DNA of 64,000 bases from Novosphingobium chloroacetimidivorans. GTDB taxonomy: Bacteria > Pseudomonadota > Alphaproteobacteria > Sphingomonadales > Sphingomonadaceae. The notes under the pieces were generated by a model. The model searched no databases and was not told where the DNA came from. It worked only from the letters and a program-made list of their open reading frames with translations. Positions 8,085-17,620 of the stretch are shown piece after piece; positions within the stretch are counted from its first letter, which is position 1; every line of letters begins with the position of its first letter. The DNA lies in assembly GCF_014204535.1 (NCBI RefSeq), contig NZ_JACHLR010000005.1, positions 1-64,000 of the forward strand, given 5' to 3'. Position numbers and translations under genes: made by a program.

Positions 8085-9422
8085 ATGATCAGCATTTTCA
8101 CGCTTCGTTCCAGCCAAGCCCCGGTCTATAGTGACCTGAACAACTCGCTGGGGGTACTTTTGGAATCCGTACATAATCCCGATCGGTTCATGTCTGATCT
8201 TAGGCAAATTCTATCGCAAGGTAGAAAGCGAATTGGATTGCTTGTTGGCGCTGGCGCACCCTTGGGTGTGAGAGTGAATGCCGCCGGAAAGTTAGACGAT
8301 GCGGGCAAAGCTTTGATACCGGGCGTGGACGCTTTGACGGAAAAGGTCGTGGCTGCATTGAAGGGAAAAGAAGCGGTAGCTGCCGCCGCGATCATAGCTG
8401 ACCTAGATAAGAAAAAGCCAAATTCAGCTAACATTGAATCACTTCTTTCAAAAGTTCGGCTTTTGCAGAACGCTATCGGGGATTTGGAACTTCACGGTCT
8501 GGATGCGAAAGGATATGAGGCGCTCGGCCAATCGATCTGTAAAGAGATTGGAGAAGAGGTCGGCGCCAACTTGCCGAATGATCGTTGCGCTTATCATGAG
8601 CTGATTTCATGGATTAACGGAACCCAGCGGCAGCACGGTATAGAGATATTCACTACCAATTACGATCTGCTGTTTGAAGAGGCTTTTGAAGGAGCAAGAG
8701 CGCCTTACTTCGACGGATTCACAGGCGGCAACGCTCCTTTCTTCGATCCGGTCACGGTAGCAGGCGACGATTTGCCTCCGAGGTGGTCGCGTCTGTGGAA
8801 ATTGCACGGCTCCTTGGGCTGGTCGAACGATGACGGCACCATTGTTCGAGCGGGAGGAAAGAAGGCCACAGAACTCGTTTATCCTGACCATCTAAAATAC
8901 GATCTGACACAGAAGCAGCCCTATTCCTCACTGTTCGAACGGCTCAAACAATTCTTGCTAACACCTGACACGTTACTGCTTGCGACGGGATTCTCATTTC
9001 GTGATGCTCACATCTGCGCGGTGTTAGACGAGTGCTTAGCTGTAAATAAAAACACGGCTGTTTTCGCGTTTCAGTTTATGGAACTCGCAAAAGAGGAGCC
9101 TGCATGCAAGATCGCGTACAACCGTCCGAACTTATCGGTTTATGCCGCTGACGGGGCGGTCATCAGTGGCGTAGCTGGAAAATGGAAACTCGGCGATCCG
9201 CCAAAAAACTGGACCGATATTCGGGCAAGCTTTTGGGGCGAGCGAACAAAGGGGTTGCCGCATGTTTTCCTCTTGGGAGATTTTGCCCGGTTCAGCCGAT
9301 TTTGCGCCCTTTCGCAATCTGCGGACATGCAGCGTCCAACAACGGCACCAATCGACGAGCCGGAAAGTCCAGCTTCATCGGATGCAGAGACTGTGGCTGA
9401 AAAACAAGGGAAAGCCGCATAA
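8085..9422 (+). CDS. SIR2-domain defence protein (SIR2 of a SIR2-HerA system)
   Basis: 445 residues. The Rossmann-type SIR2 NAD-binding motifs are visible: GAGAPLG at 55-61, TNYD at 191-194 and the catalytic-type His241 in LWKLHGSLGW. The C-terminus is a low-complexity acidic tail (ESPASSDAETV). In SIR2-HerA anti-phage systems this subunit degrades NAD or nucleic acid on phage infection, in complex with the HerA ATPase. Its TAA overlaps the herA ATG (TAATG), so the two are coupled. The gene is noticeably less GC-rich than the chromosome. No promoter is evident in the 24-base gap after umuC, so read-through from the SOS promoter is possible. Confidence 0.85.
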   Translation: MISIFTLRSSQAPVYSDLNNSLGVLLESVHNPDRFMSDLRQILSQGRKRIGLLVGAGAPLGVRVNAAGKLDDAGKALIPGVDALTEKVVAALKGKEAVAAAAIIADLDKKKPNSANIESLLSKVRLLQNAIGDLELHGLDAKGYEALGQSICKEIGEEVGANLPNDRCAYHELISWINGTQRQHGIEIFTTNYDLLFEEAFEGARAPYFDGFTGGNAPFFDPVTVAGDDLPPRWSRLWKLHGSLGWSNDDGTIVRAGGKKATELVYPDHLKYDLTQKQPYSSLFERLKQFLLTPDTLLLATGFSFRDAHICAVLDECLAVNKNTAVFAFQFMELAKEEPACKIAYNRPNLSVYAADGAVISGVAGKWKLGDPPKNWTDIRASFWGERTKGLPHVFLLGDFARFSRFCALSQSADMQRPTTAPIDEPESPASSDAETVAEKQGKAA

Positions 9423-11281
9423 TGCGGGACACCGACCCAACGTATCTTGGTAGGGTTGCGGGTGTCGCTGGTGCGTCAATCCGCGTGAAATTGGCAGAAT
9501 CGCTCTCTTCCGGTTTGGCGATTATCAAGGGGCACACATACCGAGTGGGACAAGTGGGTAGCTTCGTCCGCATTCCTCAGGGGTATCAGGATTTGTATGG
9601 CATCGTCGCAGAAGTCGGCGCGGCGGCGGCTCCGCCGAGTGCGGACGGTGCCGACATCGACACGGGTCGATGGATGCGGGTGGAACTCGCCGGTGAAGCC
9701 ATCGGTGACCGATTTGAGCGCGGCTTAAGTCAGCACCCCAACATTGATGACAGCGTTCACATTGTTACTGAGAGTGACCTGAAAAGAATTTATGGCGGTA
9801 AGGGGGACGATCAAGTGCCGGTCGGCTGTCTCTCTAGCGCAGAGAACATCACTGTCCGCCTTGCCCTTGATGCACTGGTGACACGGCATTCTGCCATTCT
9901 GGGTTCGACGGGTTCAGGGAAGTCCACGACTGTCGCGAGCCTACTCCGGTCTATCGTGCGGCCTATGGACGGCAAAGGCGCTGATGGTGCTCGGGTTCTG
10001 CTATTAGACATTCACGGAGAATATTCTGCCGCGCTTGGCGATATCGCGACGGTTTTCAGTACCACGCCGCAGCCAGGGGAGAAGCCTCTTGTCGTACCTT
10101 ACTGGGCTTTGGAGGCCGGCGAGCTTTTGGATTTCGTTGCAGGCGATCTCAACGACAATCATCTAATCGCCTTCACCGATAAAATTCAGGAGCTGAAAGA
10201 AAAGACCTTGGCGGCTGGTTCGCTGGCGGGCTTGGACGCCAATTCGATTACCGTTGATAGCCCTGTTCCGTTCAGCCTCAAGAAGCTTTGGCTTGATCTG
10301 ATTGATTTTGAAATTCGAACGCTCACCGGGACAAATCGCGACGTGCCAGCCATCGAAAAGCCCGGCGACGCAGAAAGTCTCACGCCTCCGCAGTATACCC
10401 CACACGCAATAGGCTCTGCTGGCCCGTATCTGAATACGGCGGCGAAAGGTATACGACGTCCGCTGAATCTTCTTAGGTCGCGGCTGCTGGATCGACGCTA
10501 TGATTTCATTTTGCATCCCGGCGAATGGGAGCCAGATGTCAACGGAACGACGGCCAAGGACTTAGATGTTTTGCTGTCCGGCTGGCTCGGCCATGACAAA
10601 CCTCTGACAATCTTAGACTTGTCAGGTGTGCCTAGCGCGGTGCTTGTGCGGCTTATCGGCTCGATTCTGAGAATTATCTATGAGGCTTTGTTTTGGAGCC
10701 GCGAGAAAACCGAAGGTGGGGTATTGCGGCCACTCCTGATTGTTATGGAAGAAGCACATCGATACGTCAGCCCAGAAAGTGGGAATGTCGCGGCGGACGT
10801 GGTGAAGCGAATAGCGAAAGAAGGCCGGAAATATGGTGTCGGCGCTATGCTCGTTTCGCAGCGGCCCGCTGAAATTGACGAAACCGTTTTGTCGCAATGC
10901 GGCACGCTCATAGCGCTTCGGCTGACCAATCCAACTGACAGAGCGAGGGTCAAGGGCGCGCTGCCCGACAATCTATCGGGTCTGATGGATTTACTGCCGG
11001 TCTTGCGGACAGGAGAAGCCATCATCGCTGGGGAGGCTGCGCGGTTGCCGGTCCGAACAAGGGTCTTCCTACCTTCGTCAGAACATCTTCCTAACAGTCT
11101 CGATCCTGCTGTAAGCGAGGCTTGGGCGACACGAAGGAAGGCAGAGGGATATGATCGCGTTGTCGCATCGTGGCGCGCTCAAAGCACGACGGCGGTTGCA
11201 AAGAAAGCGGATGTGAAGCGGGTGGCGGTCGTTGATTCATCATCGGCTAAGAGTGACAGTAAAGACGAAAAGGCGGAATAA
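9422..11281 (+). CDS. HerA-type hexameric ATPase/helicase (DUF87)
   Basis: 619 residues. An N-terminal HAS-barrel-like region is followed by Walker A GSTGSGKST at 161-169, a Walker-B-type VLLLDIHGEY, then the HerA signature LLIVMEEAHRYV and the motif GVGAMLVSQRPAEID typical of HerA/FtsK-like DNA pumps. It is expected to form a hexamer that assembles with the preceding SIR2 protein into an anti-phage complex. Start and stop both sit in TAATG overlaps with the neighbours. The C-terminal 40 residues are charged and probably disordered. The function assignment rests on motif and gene pairing. Confidence 0.88.
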   Translation: MRDTDPTYLGRVAGVAGASIRVKLAESLSSGLAIIKGHTYRVGQVGSFVRIPQGYQDLYGIVAEVGAAAAPPSADGADIDTGRWMRVELAGEAIGDRFERGLSQHPNIDDSVHIVTESDLKRIYGGKGDDQVPVGCLSSAENITVRLALDALVTRHSAILGSTGSGKSTTVASLLRSIVRPMDGKGADGARVLLLDIHGEYSAALGDIATVFSTTPQPGEKPLVVPYWALEAGELLDFVAGDLNDNHLIAFTDKIQELKEKTLAAGSLAGLDANSITVDSPVPFSLKKLWLDLIDFEIRTLTGTNRDVPAIEKPGDAESLTPPQYTPHAIGSAGPYLNTAAKGIRRPLNLLRSRLLDRRYDFILHPGEWEPDVNGTTAKDLDVLLSGWLGHDKPLTILDLSGVPSAVLVRLIGSILRIIYEALFWSREKTEGGVLRPLLIVMEEAHRYVSPESGNVAADVVKRIAKEGRKYGVGAMLVSQRPAEIDETVLSQCGTLIALRLTNPTDRARVKGALPDNLSGLMDLLPVLRTGEAIIAGEAARLPVRTRVFLPSSEHLPNSLDPAVSEAWATRRKAEGYDRVVASWRAQSTTAVAKKADVKRVAVVDSSSAKSDSKDEKAE

Positions 11282-11493
11282 TGGAACGGGCGGCAGTAGG
11301 TTCATCGAATATATCGGAGGTTGGATATGATCCAACATCTGAAACTTTGGAAGTAATGTTCACGAATGGTTCGGTGTATCAATATTACAATGTTGGCCAA
11401 GCCTTGTTTGACCAGTTAATGCAGGCACCCTCTAAGGGACAATATCTGAACGTTTATATTAAAAACTCTTACCCGTACTCGCGAGTTGGGTGA
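11281..11493 (+). CDS. KTSC-domain small protein, third gene of the SIR2-HerA operon
   Basis: 70 residues matching the KTSC fold (segments SSNISEVGYDP, LEVMFTNGSVYQYYNV, and a final YPYSRVG). KTSC proteins are short, nucleic-acid-metabolism-linked domains of poorly known function. The ATG overlaps the herA TAA, so it belongs to the same translationally coupled unit. The standard SIR2-HerA systems I know of have two genes, so a coupled third gene may be an accessory or a regulator. The inference about its role is from context alone. Confidence 0.7.
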   Translation: MERAAVGSSNISEVGYDPTSETLEVMFTNGSVYQYYNVGQALFDQLMQAPSKGQYLNVYIKNSYPYSRVG

Positions 11494-11538
11494 CAATAAT
11501 TCTTCTGTGAATCGTGCCTTATTAAAGAGCGACAGCTT

Positions 11539-12753
11539 TCATGTTGACGTTGTACGTGCACGATCCTTCGATTGTGCGTGAACCAAGCGAGCCGATTTGG
11601 CATCGTATCTGTACTGAGTGATGGTACCGTCTTTGATCCGTTCAACGGCTTCGTCGATCACATGGAGAGGCACGAGAAACCACTCACGGGGGCGGACAGG
11701 CTTGCCGAAGCGGTCCGCGATTTCGAGGTCGTAAGCCGCGTCGGCGAAAAACCGATGGATCAGCTTTTCGAGCTTGGTACGGTTGATATTGAATAGTTTG
11801 TATTCGGCGATGATCTCGACGCCTGCCAAGAGGTAGGTTGCGTCGTTCTCGGCGGCTGCGATGCGCGTTACGACGCTGCCGCCTGTCACGCCAATTTTAT
11901 GAATGAGTGCGCGATGCGCGGCGATCTGGGGATGATCGGACTTGCTTCGGAGGACATAGATTGACCCGCTTTCCGTATCGCCTTCGGTGGCACTACCTGA
12001 AAACAGTGGGCCTGCCTCGGGATCGGTAATGCGCCGTCCTGCTTCATCCTTATGGAGTGCGCGTTGCAGCGACCGCATGAGCATATTGCTCTCGGTCCCA
12101 TTGTCGAAAACAACACGAAGGCGGGCGTCAGTTCGACCTTGGGCATTGGAATATATTTCGCCCATTTCAGCAACGTAGGCCATCTGGCCACCGACGATGA
12201 AGACGCTTCCGACACGGATTTCAGCCTTCAATTCGAACGGACGGGTATTGCGAACGCCCGTGTCCAGCTCGTTTTTGATCTGGGCAAAAATCGGCTTAAA
12301 CTTGTCAAAGTCTTCGCACTTGTCGCGATTGGCGATCTCCTCGGCGGCGCGCCGTTCCTCGCGGGTTTGAACATGGCGGAGCTGGGTGATGTCGTCGTCG
12401 CTGCCGCCTTCAATGCCGAGTTCCGCAAGCAGGGCATCGTCGTCCAGTTCATCGGGGACGGCGCGATTGGAAACGGAGCTGGCATCGAGCAACCCGTGCT
12501 TGTCCAGAGGCGCGAGTAAAGTCCGGCACTCGTCGAGTTCGCGCAAGCGATCAAGACGGACGGCATAAAGCCGCTCGAAGATGTCGCGCTCCTCGCCATG
12601 CAGCGGGGCGCGACCATGCTCATCATAGAATTTGAGGATGTCCTCGAAGCCCGCGATGATCCGTTCCTCGCGCGGAGTGTAGGTGCGCGCGACCTTCTGC
12701 TCGACGGTGACGCCGAGTTCGGCAAGCAGTTCGTCGTCGGTCAAATCAACCAT
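11539..12753 (-). CDS. GIY-YIG (T5orf172-type) nuclease-family protein
   Basis: 404 residues. The N-terminal half is acidic and contains two similar short motifs (DDELLAELG near the start and DDALLAELG about 100 residues later). The C-terminal half holds the T5orf172/GIY-YIG-like domain: SGSIYVLRSKS, then HKIGVTGGSVVTRI and KLEKLIHRFF. I choose ATG 12753, which overlaps the helicase stop (12746-12748); a longer start at 12780 is possible. As the last gene of the methyltransferase-helicase operon it is the likely cutting subunit. Whether the catalytic residues are all present needs an alignment. Confidence 0.75.
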   Translation of the reverse strand: MVDLTDDELLAELGVTVEQKVARTYTPREERIIAGFEDILKFYDEHGRAPLHGEERDIFERLYAVRLDRLRELDECRTLLAPLDKHGLLDASSVSNRAVPDELDDDALLAELGIEGGSDDDITQLRHVQTREERRAAEEIANRDKCEDFDKFKPIFAQIKNELDTGVRNTRPFELKAEIRVGSVFIVGGQMAYVAEMGEIYSNAQGRTDARLRVVFDNGTESNMLMRSLQRALHKDEAGRRITDPEAGPLFSGSATEGDTESGSIYVLRSKSDHPQIAAHRALIHKIGVTGGSVVTRIAAAENDATYLLAGVEIIAEYKLFNINRTKLEKLIHRFFADAAYDLEIADRFGKPVRPREWFLVPLHVIDEAVERIKDGTITQYRYDAKSARLVHAQSKDRARTTST

Positions 12754-14833
12754 TGGCGGCCTGCGCTCTGTGTTTCGCAAGGGCCGCTACGCCTTCGGCA
12801 AGGCGCTTTTCCCAAGGGTCTTGTGCTGTGATGTCGGGAGCGCGTCCGCGTTCCTGCTTCCATTTCAAAGCGCGAATGGCAAGATCGCGAGCCTCTTCGT
12901 AAGGGATGCTGACCTTCCGCTTCTCGATGACGGCGGCAACCTGCTTCAACGTGCCTTCGCTCATGGATTTGGCAAGCACCGCATAGGCAGCTTCAAACGG
13001 ATTGATCCGGTCGATCAGGTCAATGTCGAGGTCGCGCACGTCCATTGCGAATTTCCGTACACCGTCGAGCAATGCCGTGTTCGCGCGCAGCTCGTCGCCG
13101 TCACCAGCATCGCCAGTGCTGGCAAGCTGCTTGGCTTTCTGCGTGAGGTTGAGTGCCGCGATGGCGTGTTGGCGGACGGCTTCCTGATCTTCGTCGGTCA
13201 ACTCAGGGTAACGGTCGCGCACGATTTTGCCCATTTTGAGCTGGGTCAGCTCTTCCGCCAAGGTTTCGCCGCCGACGTGCGCCCCATCGAACAGGCCGCG
13301 CTCCAAGGCCGACTTGTCCTGAACGAATGCCGTGATGACCTCGTTCAAATCCTCGGTGCAAATGCGGTTGGCTTCGGGGCTTTTCGGCTCGACAAGCCCC
13401 TTGATCTCGAAATGGAACTGGCCGCGTTGCTCATTGAAGCCGACGTTGGTTTTGCCTTCCTTGTAACCGCCTTCGCCATAGTCGAAGCGTTCAATCGGGC
13501 CTCGGTCTTTCGGCGTGAAATTGAAGCGCGGTGCGAGAACTTGTTCCATCAACAGGCTGGCGGCGATGGCTTTCAGGGTGTCGTTGATTGCATCGACAAC
13601 GGCGGCTTCCGACGCATCGGGTTCCGCGATGAGGTTGGTGAAGCTGGCCACTTCCTTGTTGGGCGCATCACGGGTGGCGCGTCCGATGATCTGGATGATC
13701 TCGGTCAGACTGGAACGGTAGCCGACCGTGAGCGCGTGTTCGCACCAAATCCAGTCGAAGCCTTCCTTAGCCATACCCAGCGCGATGATGATGTCCACAT
13801 GGTCGCGGTCATTCTTATGCGCAGGGTCTTTCAGCGCATTGAGCGCCTTGGCCCGCTTCGTTGCGTCGCTGTCATCGACAAGATCGGCAATCTTGATCGT
13901 GCGACCATCGGGCAACTCCACACGGTGGAATCCCGTCGCATCATCGACGCCTTTCCAGTCGCCGAGATATTCCATGATCTCTTCGACTTCCTTGATCTTG
14001 TCCTTCGTGCTTTCGCGCGAATTGACGGAGGGAATGTGGACGATGGTTTTCAACGATGGATCAAGGACGGCCTCAATCGCATCAAGATAGCGGCCCGTGT
14101 AAAAATAATACCCGATGTTCAAAGATTTCAGGTGGTCGTAGCCGTTAAGCTGCTCATAGTAAGTGTAGGTGACAGTCTCGAACTTGGCCTCATCCTCGGG
14201 CGGCAAAACTGCCACGGCATCGCCACGGAAATAGCTGCCCGTCATGGCAACGATATGGACCTTGCCTCGTCGGATGAACTCGGCGAGCTGGCCACCCAGC
14301 TTGTTGTCGGGGTTGGCGGAAACGTGGTGGAACTCGTCCACCGCGATCAGGCGGTTGTCGAACGCCTCGACGCCCAACTGTTCGACCGCAAAGCGGAATG
14401 TCGCATGAGTGCAAACCAGCACCTTGTCATCGTTGGCGAGAAACTGCCCAACGGCGCGAACCTTGGAAGGGTCAACGCGCTCTTCATCGGGGCCGGGTGC
14501 GTTGCACAGATTCCATTGCGGCTTCACCGTCCAGTCGTAATGGAAGCCATGCTTGGTGAGCGGTTCATCCGCGAAACTCCCGCCGATGCTTTTTTCAGGC
14601 ACGACAATAATCGCCTGCGAAACACCTTGGTTGTGCAGCTTGTCGAGCGCAATGAACATGAGGGCGCGGGATTTGCCCGACGCGGGCGGTGACTTGATGA
14701 GCAGAAATTGCTCGCCGCGCTTGGCGTAAGCGCGCTCCTGCATCTGACGCATTCCAAGCTCGTTCGCCTTGGCCGACGCGCCTGTGCGGGCGGTCTGAAA
14801 CGATACGGCGGGAATTGGTTTGGATGTCGTCAT
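12746..14833 (-). CDS. DEAD/DEAH-box helicase of a restriction-like cassette
   Basis: 695 residues, superfamily 2. Walker A is SPPASGKS (48-55), motif II is VDEFHHV, motif III-like AMTGSY follows, and the helicase C-terminal motif VI is IQIIGRATR. The middle contains a long insertion between the two RecA lobes. It resembles the ATPase/translocase of type I or type III restriction enzymes but has no nuclease domain of its own, which fits the separate GIY-YIG protein encoded next. It lies 3 bases downstream of the methyltransferase stop and overlaps the nuclease gene, so all three form one operon. Confidence 0.87.
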   Translation of the reverse strand: MTTSKPIPAVSFQTARTGASAKANELGMRQMQERAYAKRGEQFLLIKSPPASGKSRALMFIALDKLHNQGVSQAIIVVPEKSIGGSFADEPLTKHGFHYDWTVKPQWNLCNAPGPDEERVDPSKVRAVGQFLANDDKVLVCTHATFRFAVEQLGVEAFDNRLIAVDEFHHVSANPDNKLGGQLAEFIRRGKVHIVAMTGSYFRGDAVAVLPPEDEAKFETVTYTYYEQLNGYDHLKSLNIGYYFYTGRYLDAIEAVLDPSLKTIVHIPSVNSRESTKDKIKEVEEIMEYLGDWKGVDDATGFHRVELPDGRTIKIADLVDDSDATKRAKALNALKDPAHKNDRDHVDIIIALGMAKEGFDWIWCEHALTVGYRSSLTEIIQIIGRATRDAPNKEVASFTNLIAEPDASEAAVVDAINDTLKAIAASLLMEQVLAPRFNFTPKDRGPIERFDYGEGGYKEGKTNVGFNEQRGQFHFEIKGLVEPKSPEANRICTEDLNEVITAFVQDKSALERGLFDGAHVGGETLAEELTQLKMGKIVRDRYPELTDEDQEAVRQHAIAALNLTQKAKQLASTGDAGDGDELRANTALLDGVRKFAMDVRDLDIDLIDRINPFEAAYAVLAKSMSEGTLKQVAAVIEKRKVSIPYEEARDLAIRALKWKQERGRAPDITAQDPWEKRLAEGVAALAKHRAQAANG

Positions 14834-14836
14834 GGC

Positions 14837-17620
14837 TCAAGCCGCCTCTTTCTTTTTGGTTTTCTTCGGCTTTCCAGCACTTTGCGTCATTTTGGTGTAG
14901 AGTTCAAACAGCTTTTCTAACCGCTCGGTGTCGTTCTTAAACCGCCGTCCAATGTAAATGCGCTCCAAAACCTCGTCATTGGCCTCGTGGGCGCGGCGAA
15001 GATTATCAGGCATATTCTCAGGATCATACAATTCGGCAATGGTAGCCGGATAATGCGCTTCACGCGCAAGTAAAATTTCATGTGCGCAACGGGTCAATTC
15101 AAATTTATTTTGCTCCGTCAGTGTATTTATCGGAAAAGTGTGCCAACCCATTTTGTTTGAGTACGAAAAGCGAGTTTCAAGCTTTCCGCACACAGCAGCG
15201 ATCCAAACTAAGTGCATCCGCGATGCTATGATAGACAGATTCATTATTGGGCCATCATACAAGGCATAAGACAAGTTGGTTGCACGATCTTGCGATTTGA
15301 ATAAATCCACTGGGAGATACGGCCTATTTTCAGAACTTCGAATTGGCACTATGATAGTGTTGTGTCGCCCAAAATTCATTTCTCGAAACTGATGCGAGCG
15401 AGCAGCCATCTGCCTTGTTCCAGAGTCGCCGCTTGCCAAACGCATTGATTTCACAGCTTCGATACGTTCTGCTATTGAGGGAATTGACAAAGCTTCATTC
15501 AAATCGGGATTTTCAATCCAGATACAGTATCGGGACAAGCCATTTATTACTTCCGTTGATCCCCATAGCGGCTTCAGCCAACGCTCTCTTTGAGTTTGAT
15601 TTAATCCTAGATTTTTAATTTCATCGGTCGTTAAAATTAAGTGACCGCCATCATATGGAGCATTTCCCAGAGACATAGGAGTAATGTCTGAAAGAGGCGT
15701 GGTTCGTCCTTCGACAATTACGGTGTGGTTTGGAATGAGATATGGGCCGATGATACTGCAAGACTTGTATATAGCATTATCCGCTTCCGTTACATCAAAC
15801 AGCTTTCTCTCAGTGTAATTACGAGAAGAAATCCCAACTATTATGACGGTAACACCTGCGTTGTTGCTGGCTAGATTTCGCCATTTAAATGAGGTGTAAG
15901 CAAACTTTATCTGAACTCCCATTTTATTCAATATAGGCCACAAAACCGGAACTTGTCCGCCTTGACAAATAGAATTGGTGCTTACGAACGCCGCCTCAGC
16001 ATTTGTAATTCTTGCCACCTCTGCGGCTTTTACAAACCACCCGCACACGTAATCTAGAGTTCCACTTCTAGAAGTGTACGGAGATAGGAGGCGAGTTAAT
16101 TCATCCTTGTCTTCTTTGGTCTGGTTTTTTGTGCCTTTGTATGGCGGGTTTCCACAGATATACGTTTCACCCCCGTCGTTCTCAAAATCGATCTGAGCTT
16201 GGTCAATGGGTGTGTTAAAAAGGTCATCACCGTGCAATTTTACGCCCGTTCCAGTCGGGGGGCAGATGCTCAACCAATCCAGACGCAACGCATTCCCACA
16301 GGTGATCCAATTTTGCGCGTCTAGAGGCAGGAACTCGGCGAGCGCCTCCTTCTGCCCACGATACAGCACATCGCACTGATACTCAGCTATGATAAGCGCG
16401 AGACGGGCAATCTCCGCCGGAAAATCGCGCAGCTCAATTCCCCGATAATTGGTGAGAGGGATGTCGGTGCGTCGATCAGCTTCATCGCGCCGCCGATTGA
16501 TCTCCGCTTCAATGGCGCGCATTTCCTTGTAGGCAATGACAAGAAAATTGCCGCTGCCGCACGCTGGATCGAACACGCGTATTTTCGCCATGCGATTGCG
16601 GAGGTTCAACAGCTTGCGGCCATTGTCGCCTGCTTCCTCCAACTGGTCGCGCAGGTCGTCGAGAAAGAGCGGGTTCAGCACTTTCAGGATGTTGGGAACG
16701 CTGGTGTAGTGCATCCCCAATGCGCCGCGCTCATCGTCGTCGGCGACCGCTTGGATCATACTGCCGAAAATGTCGGGGTTGATCTTGGTCCAGTCGAGAT
16801 TGCCAATGTTTAGCAGGTAGGTCCGCGCGATCTTGCTGAAACGCGGAACGTCCGTGCTGCCTGAAAACAGCCCGCCGTTGACGTAAGGGAACACGTCGGC
16901 CCAGCGGGGTAGCTTGGCGGTCGCACGGTCCGCGACACTGGTGTTCATCGCGCGGAACATTTCGCCAATCACCTCATGGGTGTTCGACGAGTCCCGCTCG
17001 CTCATCTGGTCAACAGTCGCGGTGAACAGGCCCGTGCCGTTGAAGATGTCGGTATCCTCTGCGAAGAAGCAGAAGATCAGTCGCGCCATGAAATGGTTCA
17101 TGTCGGGGCGGCGGGCGGGCTTCGCCCAATCGGGATTGTCTTTCAGCAGCTCGACATACAGGCGGTTCAGACGTCCCGTCGCCTTGATGTCGAACGAGCT
17201 TTCCCTGATCTGCTTGACGGTGGTGATGCCCGCCAAGGGCAGGAAGAAACCGAAATGATCGGGGAACTGAGTATAGTTGCACGCGATGGGCGGCTCATCG
17301 CTAAACAGGTCTTCGGCCTGTAGCGTCTCGCCATCGGTGGCGAGAATGAACTTCGCCTTGGCCTGTGCCGTCTTCGGGCTTTCCCTCAAAGCCCTCAGCG
17401 TCGCATCGACCTGACCAGCGGCACAGGTGGCAACGTGGATGTTGCTGCGTTGAAGGACGCCACCCGCAACGTCGGACGTGTTCGACGCGCCTGCACGAAG
17501 GCGCTTGAGCGTGGTGTCCTTGTTGCCGAACGCAGCAAGGAACGCATACGGGAATTCGACTGGATCGAATGGCGCAGTCGCAAGGTCGGATACGGCTTCT
17601 TCGATTTCGACTGCGTTCAT
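14837..17620 (-). CDS. MmeI-like class I DNA (adenine-N6) methyltransferase
   Basis: 927 residues. The N-terminal MmeI-type region runs to about 180 (QFPDHFGFFLPLAGI), followed by a helical spacer (FFAEDTDIF). The SAM-binding motif is VFDPACGSGNFL (349-360) and the catalytic motif IV is NPPY (491-494), the signature of N6-adenine methyltransferases. A target-recognition domain fills the C-terminal part. It probably modifies the host DNA for the cassette and may also provide specificity for cutting. The DNA coding for residues from about 495 onward is visibly richer in A+T than the first half. A 5' leader or promoter must lie within the stem-loop-rich region to its right. Confidence 0.88.
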   Translation of the reverse strand: MNAVEIEEAVSDLATAPFDPVEFPYAFLAAFGNKDTTLKRLRAGASNTSDVAGGVLQRSNIHVATCAAGQVDATLRALRESPKTAQAKAKFILATDGETLQAEDLFSDEPPIACNYTQFPDHFGFFLPLAGITTVKQIRESSFDIKATGRLNRLYVELLKDNPDWAKPARRPDMNHFMARLIFCFFAEDTDIFNGTGLFTATVDQMSERDSSNTHEVIGEMFRAMNTSVADRATAKLPRWADVFPYVNGGLFSGSTDVPRFSKIARTYLLNIGNLDWTKINPDIFGSMIQAVADDDERGALGMHYTSVPNILKVLNPLFLDDLRDQLEEAGDNGRKLLNLRNRMAKIRVFDPACGSGNFLVIAYKEMRAIEAEINRRRDEADRRTDIPLTNYRGIELRDFPAEIARLALIIAEYQCDVLYRGQKEALAEFLPLDAQNWITCGNALRLDWLSICPPTGTGVKLHGDDLFNTPIDQAQIDFENDGGETYICGNPPYKGTKNQTKEDKDELTRLLSPYTSRSGTLDYVCGWFVKAAEVARITNAEAAFVSTNSICQGGQVPVLWPILNKMGVQIKFAYTSFKWRNLASNNAGVTVIIVGISSRNYTERKLFDVTEADNAIYKSCSIIGPYLIPNHTVIVEGRTTPLSDITPMSLGNAPYDGGHLILTTDEIKNLGLNQTQRERWLKPLWGSTEVINGLSRYCIWIENPDLNEALSIPSIAERIEAVKSMRLASGDSGTRQMAARSHQFREMNFGRHNTIIVPIRSSENRPYLPVDLFKSQDRATNLSYALYDGPIMNLSIIASRMHLVWIAAVCGKLETRFSYSNKMGWHTFPINTLTEQNKFELTRCAHEILLAREAHYPATIAELYDPENMPDNLRRAHEANDEVLERIYIGRRFKNDTERLEKLFELYTKMTQSAGKPKKTKKKEAA

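Noticed and set aside
12683..14692. Long plus-strand frame of about 670 codons
   Set aside because: It is the antisense of the helicase gene; low-complexity composition and no family motifs, while the minus strand has all helicase motifs.
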